Assembly: GCA_035353175.1 (NCBI GenBank)
Contig: DAOPZC010000013.1
Coordinates: 25,027-89,026 of the forward strand
DNA: 64,000 nucleotides
Direction of reading: 5' to 3'
Source of the DNA: DAOPZC01 sp035353175
Lineage (GTDB): Bacteria > Verrucomicrobiota > Kiritimatiellia > RFP12 > UBA1067
Shown here: piece after piece, positions 60,472 to 64,000 of the stretch
How the letters are laid out: every line of letters begins with the position of its first letter
Numbering within the stretch: the first letter of the stretch is position 1
Notes under the pieces: model-generated
Told to the model about the DNA's origin: nothing
Database searches by the model: none
Seen by the model: only the letters and a program-made list of their open reading frames with translations
Program-made: the position numbers and the translations under genes

Positions 60472-61800
60472 ATGCGGCAGCTTATCGGTTTTGTGGCGCT
60501 CACGATATTTTGCGCGGTCGCCGCGCCGGCGCAGACCAACGCGCCGGCCGCCAGCGCGGCCTACCTGAAATTCTGGGATGCGCCCGGCGTGCAGGACCGC
60601 ATCGAGCAGGGCATCCGCTCCAACCGCATGGCGGAAGCGCGTTTGTCGCTTCCGTCCGCCAAGGCGGGGACGGAGGTGCGGGTCGAGCAGCTCTCCCACG
60701 CGTTTCTCTTCGGAGGAAACATTTTTCTGTTCGGCGACCTGAAGACGCCGGAGAAGAACCGGCGTTACGAGGCGACGTTCGGATCGCTCTTCAACGCGGC
60801 CACGGTCGCGTTCTACTGGAAGACGTTGGAACCCGAGCAGGGCAAACCGCGCTTCGCGGACGGTAGCCCGTATGAATACCGCCGTCCGCCGACCGATCCC
60901 GTCGTGGCGTTCTGCGCGTCACATGGCATCAACATGAACGGCCACGCGATTATTTACGGCATGCGGCGCTGGGGCCATCCGGCGTGGATGCCGGAAAACC
61001 GCAAAGCGATGGAGCCGATCTTCGAGCGGCATGTGAAGGAGCTGGCGGATCATTACGGCTCGCGTGTGCAGCGCTGGGACGTGGTGAACGAGTCGATCGA
61101 CCAGGCCAACCGCGGCCCCATGCCTGACGACTATACGTTTAAGACCTACCAGTGGGCCGCGAAGTATTTCCCGGCGACCGCGCGTTTCGGCATCAACGAC
61201 TGCGACATGCACTGGGGTCCGTCGCGCCGATATGTGGAGATCGCCCGCGACCTGATCGACCGGGGCGCGCGCATCGACACGGTCGGGGTGCAGATGCACA
61301 TCTTTAACCCCAAAGAGTCGCAGAGCATCGCCAACGGTGCGGACATCCTGACCCCGGCCAAGAATTACGCGGTGTTGGATTGCCTGAAAGGCGCGGAGCG
61401 CCCGATCCACATCAGCGAGGTGACGGTCAGCGCGCCGGACGAGAGCGCGCGCGGCCGTGAGATTCAGGCGACGATCGCCCGGAACCTTTACCGGCTGTGG
61501 TTCAGTTATCCGGATGTGATGGGCATCACCTGGTGGAACGTGGTGGACGGCGGCGCCGCGCCCGGCGAACCCTCGTTTTCGGGCCTGTATGACAAAGACG
61601 TCAACCCGAAGCCCGTCTACCACGCGCTCGACGCGCTCATCAACGGCGAGTGGAAGACGCGACTGACCTTGGCTGCCGAGACGGGCAAGCCTCTGGCCTT
61701 CCGCGGTTTCAAAGGGCGTTACCGCATCACGTGGACGGGCGCGGACGGCGCATCCCGGCACGCGGAGTTTGAACTGGCAAAAGACGGCGACGGCCTCTGA
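60472..61800 (+). CDS. GH10 endo-1,4-beta-xylanase-like enzyme, second copy
   Basis: A 442-residue secreted GH10 enzyme. The signal peptide ends near 'APAQT'; the barrel shows 'AFLFGGNIFLFG', 'GINMNGHAIIYG', 'QRWDVVNESID' with the acid/base Glu, 'GVQMHIFNPK' and 'IHISEVTVS' with the nucleophile Glu. 'ITWWNVVDGGAA' is the conserved Trp loop. It resembles the first GH10 in layout but is too different to be a recent duplicate. AGGGGGAAAGC precedes ATG 60472. Confidence 0.88.
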   Translation: MRQLIGFVALTIFCAVAAPAQTNAPAASAAYLKFWDAPGVQDRIEQGIRSNRMAEARLSLPSAKAGTEVRVEQLSHAFLFGGNIFLFGDLKTPEKNRRYEATFGSLFNAATVAFYWKTLEPEQGKPRFADGSPYEYRRPPTDPVVAFCASHGINMNGHAIIYGMRRWGHPAWMPENRKAMEPIFERHVKELADHYGSRVQRWDVVNESIDQANRGPMPDDYTFKTYQWAAKYFPATARFGINDCDMHWGPSRRYVEIARDLIDRGARIDTVGVQMHIFNPKESQSIANGADILTPAKNYAVLDCLKGAERPIHISEVTVSAPDESARGREIQATIARNLYRLWFSYPDVMGITWWNVVDGGAAPGEPSFSGLYDKDVNPKPVYHALDALINGEWKTRLTLAAETGKPLAFRGFKGRYRITWTGADGASRHAEFELAKDGDGL

Positions 61801-61818
61801 CTCATCCGTGGCGAACAC

Positions 61819-61871
61819 TCGACAGCTGAAAGCGAAATGCGTTATAGTGAACCGATGGTTATCGGGTTCAC
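61819..61871 (+). promoter_or_regulatory. Promoter and operator candidate of the SMP-30-like gene
   Basis: TCGACA (61819-61824) and TATAGT (61843-61848) are 18 bases apart. A dyad GTGAACC/GGTTCAC (61847-61853, 61865-61871) overlaps the -10 box and predicted start, a typical repressor position or a 5' mRNA hairpin. Confidence 0.5.
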
Positions 61872-61895
61872 AACACACGAGGGGGAGCGAAACGC

Positions 61896-62996
61896 ATGAA
61901 ACGTTTTTTGGCGTATTCCATGGCGCTGGCAACGGTCGGCCTGTTCGGATGCTGCAAATGCCGGAGTACCGCGGAGGACCAAGGCGGGTGCGACGCGGCG
62001 GCGGGCGAGGCGTGCTGTGCCACGCCCAATGCCTGCGCGACGAAGACACCCCGGCTGGGTATTGACCTGACCGGCCGGTACACGAACCCGGACGGCATGA
62101 CGATCAAAGATGGCGAGATCTGGCTTTCGGTCAATAACCTCGCGAGCGGCAAGCCGAGCTGCATCGCGAAGATCACGAAAGAGGATAAGGTCGAAAAGGT
62201 GATTGACCTGCCGGTGCATCCCGAGACCGGCGTCTGCAGCTCGCTCGGCCTGGTTTTCGCGTCGGACGGCAACCTGTATGTGTCGGACAACCAGAACCAC
62301 GCGGGCAAGGGGCTCGGTAAGTCGCGCGTCTTGCGCGTCGTGTTTCAGGACGGCAAGGCGGTCCGCGCGGAAGTCGTCGCGGTCGGCCTGCACGCCGCCA
62401 ACGGGATCGCGGCCAAAGGCGACGCCCTCTACGTGAACGAAACGACCTTCGGGGTGGGCGACCCGATGGACAGCGGCACCTACCGTTTCAAGCTCGCCGA
62501 GCTCAAGGCCGAAGCTCCGGTCAAGGTGGACGGCACGCCGAAAGATCCGCACGTGATCTTCACCCTGAAGACTAAGGGTGAATGCAAGGTCGGCGCGAAC
62601 GGCTTGTGCTTCGACTGCTGCGGCGATCTTTTCGTGGCGAATTTCGGCGACCGGGAAATCTGGAGAGTGCGTTTCGATGAGGCCGGCAATGTGAAAGAGC
62701 GCGCGCTTTTCACGACCGTGGCCTGCGCCCAGAGCGTGGACGGCATGCAGTTCGACGGCGAGGGCGGGATCTGGTTCGCGGACTTCATCGGCAACGCGGT
62801 CGTGCGGGTGGACGCGCACAGCGGCGCGGCGACGCTGGTCGCCAAGAACGCCCCGGGCGACGGCTTGAAGGGCGAGCTGGACGCTCCTTCCGAATGCATC
62901 CGCTTGGGAAACAAGGTGTATGTGTCGAATATCGATCTGACCTATGGCCCGAACACGGCGGACGGGACACAGACGATTTCGGTCATCGACCTGTGA
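61896..62996 (+). CDS. SMP-30/gluconolactonase-like lipoprotein
   Basis: A 366-residue lipoprotein (lipobox 'LFGC', Cys19) with a six-bladed propeller. A Cys-rich segment (nine or so Cys in residues 19-47) follows the lipobox. 'GVCSSLGLVFASDGNLYVSDN', 'HAANGIAAKGDALYVNE', 'ANGLCFDCCGDLFVANFG' and 'VDGMQFDGEGGIWFADF' are SMP-30/NHL-like blades with metal-site Asn/Asp residues. Hydrolysis of a sugar lactone is plausible. GAGGGGGAGCG precedes the ATG. It has its own promoter at the end of the sugar module. Confidence 0.8.
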   Translation: MKRFLAYSMALATVGLFGCCKCRSTAEDQGGCDAAAGEACCATPNACATKTPRLGIDLTGRYTNPDGMTIKDGEIWLSVNNLASGKPSCIAKITKEDKVEKVIDLPVHPETGVCSSLGLVFASDGNLYVSDNQNHAGKGLGKSRVLRVVFQDGKAVRAEVVAVGLHAANGIAAKGDALYVNETTFGVGDPMDSGTYRFKLAELKAEAPVKVDGTPKDPHVIFTLKTKGECKVGANGLCFDCCGDLFVANFGDREIWRVRFDEAGNVKERALFTTVACAQSVDGMQFDGEGGIWFADFIGNAVVRVDAHSGAATLVAKNAPGDGLKGELDAPSECIRLGNKVYVSNIDLTYGPNTADGTQTISVIDL

Positions 62997-63009
62997 ACGG
63001 CTTTTTCCC

Positions 63010-63852
63010 ATGACGCGCGCTTTTTTGGAAACTCTGACGCGGCGCTATCACGCGTATGTGGATTCGTTCCGTGGCGCTTCCGGCGCATTGTCGGACATGA
63101 TGCAGCTGAAACTGGAGCACACGCTCTGCGTGGTCGATGACGCGCGGCGCATCATGGAAGGCGAGGCGTGGGCGGAGGGCGCGCGCGTCATGGGCGAGGC
63201 CTGCGCACTGCTGCACGACTCGGGCCGCTATTCGCAGCTGAAAGAGTTCGGGACGTTTCAGGATTCGAAGTCCATCGACCACGCCAAGCGCGGCGTGCAG
63301 GTGATCGCGGACCAGCGTTGGCTGGACGAAACGACGGACAAGGAATGGAAAACCGTGCTGGCGGCGGTGGCGCTGCACAACAAACGCAGGATTTCGCCGA
63401 CGGTCAGCCCTGAGCTGGCTTCGTTCGTGCATTTGGTGCGTGACGCCGACAAGCTCGATATTTTCCGGGTGATGGAAAGCGCCGTGAAGGACGGGTCGCT
63501 CGAGAGTAACCCAGAGATCGCGTGGGACTTGCAGGTGAAGGGCTCGCCCTCGCCGGACGTGGTGGCTTCGGTCCGCCTTGGCCGTTCCGTGAGTTACGCG
63601 AGCATCCGGACGCTTTCGGATTTCGTTCTGATCCAGGTAGGATGGCTGATCGGCGGACTGCACTATCCGACGGCGATCCGGCTGGCATCTGAGCGCAAGG
63701 CGTTGGAGTTCCGCGAAACATTTCTGAAGACACTCAGTGATGATCCGGGCGTGGACGTGTGCTGCAAGGCGGCGCGGGCCTATATGAATGAACGGCTCAA
63801 CCTGCCGACGGTCAGCGCCCCGCCCGCGCAGTGCGAGCAAACGGAGGGGTAA
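63010..63852 (+). CDS. HD-domain phosphohydrolase
   Basis: A 280-residue HD-superfamily protein. The metal ligands appear in 'KLEHTLCVVDDAR', 'CALLHDSGRYSQ' (the HD pair), 'DHAKRGVQVIAD', 'ALHNKRRI' and 'VRDADKLDIFRVM'. Such proteins hydrolyse nucleotides or cyclic dinucleotides; the substrate is unknown. The start is ATG 63010, 13 bases after the preceding stop, without a clear ribosome-binding site. The end is followed by small hairpins. Confidence 0.8.
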   Translation: MTRAFLETLTRRYHAYVDSFRGASGALSDMMQLKLEHTLCVVDDARRIMEGEAWAEGARVMGEACALLHDSGRYSQLKEFGTFQDSKSIDHAKRGVQVIADQRWLDETTDKEWKTVLAAVALHNKRRISPTVSPELASFVHLVRDADKLDIFRVMESAVKDGSLESNPEIAWDLQVKGSPSPDVVASVRLGRSVSYASIRTLSDFVLIQVGWLIGGLHYPTAIRLASERKALEFRETFLKTLSDDPGVDVCCKAARAYMNERLNLPTVSAPPAQCEQTEG

Positions 63853-63853
63853 C

Positions 63854-63917
63854 TTGGAGATTTCTCCAAAGGAAAGAACAGGATTACGAATGGCCTTGAT
63901 TCTTTTTAAGCGTAATC
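63854..63917 (+). other. Hairpins after the HD-domain gene
   Basis: TTGGAGA-TT-TCTCCAA (63854-63869) and GATTACG/CGTAATC (63882-63888, 63911-63917) can form two stems. The second encloses a TCTTTTTAA run. They may end the transcript, but neither is a textbook terminator. Confidence 0.3.
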
Positions 63918-63961
63918 TTGCTCGCAATCGTAACCCAATTTGAAGTTAGATGCTTGGGCAC

Positions 63962-63991
63962 TTGACTCCTACGATGATGGCGGGGTAAGCT
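63962..63991 (+). promoter_or_regulatory. Promoter at the window edge, probably for a leaderless gene
   Basis: TTGACT and TAAGCT are 18 bases apart. The -10 box ends 7 bases before an 'AT' that closes the window, so a following G would create an ATG in the same position as in the other leaderless promoters. The gene lies outside the window. Confidence 0.4.
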
Positions 63992-64000
63992 GTTGGCCAT

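Overview
This 64 kb window is visibly GC-rich chromosomal DNA packed with protein genes on both strands. I see no rRNA, tRNA, CRISPR array, insertion sequence or phage gene. The organism is a Gram-negative heterotroph: there are signal peptides, lipoproteins, two probable outer-membrane proteins and many secreted carbohydrate-active enzymes. Rubrerythrin and an oxygen-sensitive thiazole pathway (ThiH) point to an anaerobe. The mix of GH106, GH10 and GHL10 enzymes, an LA_2272-type surface repeat protein, a DUF3034 protein and MFS sugar uptake without SusC/SusD suggests the PVC group, perhaps a Kiritimatiellota- or Lentisphaerota-like gut bacterium. That placement is inference; no marker gene here proves it.

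Layout. 1-5.2 kb: end of a secreted protein, an esterase, a GH106 alpha-L-rhamnosidase-like enzyme and a surface repeat protein. 5.2-12.3 kb: housekeeping and stress genes (ridA, maf, rmuC, a radical SAM protein, uvsE, rubrerythrin, a ComM-type ATPase, wrbA). 12.5-17.2 kb: a GH2 beta-galactosidase and a PLP aminotransferase. 17.2-24.3 kb: a cluster that looks devoted to persulfide or thiol redox chemistry (ArsR regulator, a persulfide dioxygenase-rhodanese-DUF2892 fusion, a Cys-rich C_GCAxxG_C_C protein, a DUF202 protein, a PadR regulator, an aquaglyceroporin, a cysteine desulfurase and a Cys-rich protein fused to a CcdA-like membrane domain). 24.5-39.3 kb: sulfur transfer and sulfur amino acids: a PP-loop tRNA sulfurtransferase, an Rrf2 regulator, a minus-strand operon (cystathionine gamma-lyase/synthase, HPr-like, phosphatase-like, cystathionine beta-synthase, metK) behind a long structured leader, a TPP-riboswitch-controlled thiSGHF operon, mnmA, a DUF3034 protein, an O-acetylhomoserine sulfhydrylase and cysK.

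39.4-43.7 kb: two secreted enzymes (a GHL10 glycosidase and an Asp-box propeller). 43.7-52.1 kb: gyrA, an AMP-forming ligase-like protein, an S51 peptidase, a small lipoprotein and mfd. 52.3-63 kb: a co-directional sugar module (cupin isomerase-like, TIM-barrel isomerase, Gfo/Idh oxidoreductase, MFS transporter, two GH10 enzymes, SDR, RraA-like, SMP-30-like lipoprotein) followed by an HD phosphohydrolase.

Functionally the centre of the window is a sulfur hub. Cysteine desulfurase, the rhodanese domain and two PP-loop enzymes handle sulfane sulfur. ThiSGHF builds the thiamin thiazole. MetK, cystathionine beta-synthase and the gamma-lyase convert methionine to cysteine, while the sulfhydrylase and CysK assimilate sulfide directly. 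The most unusual items are the leader of the transsulfuration operon (nested hairpins, a perfect terminator, then a 28-codon ORF), the unrecognised Cys-rich/CcdA fusion, and several promoters placed so close to start codons that the mRNAs should be leaderless.
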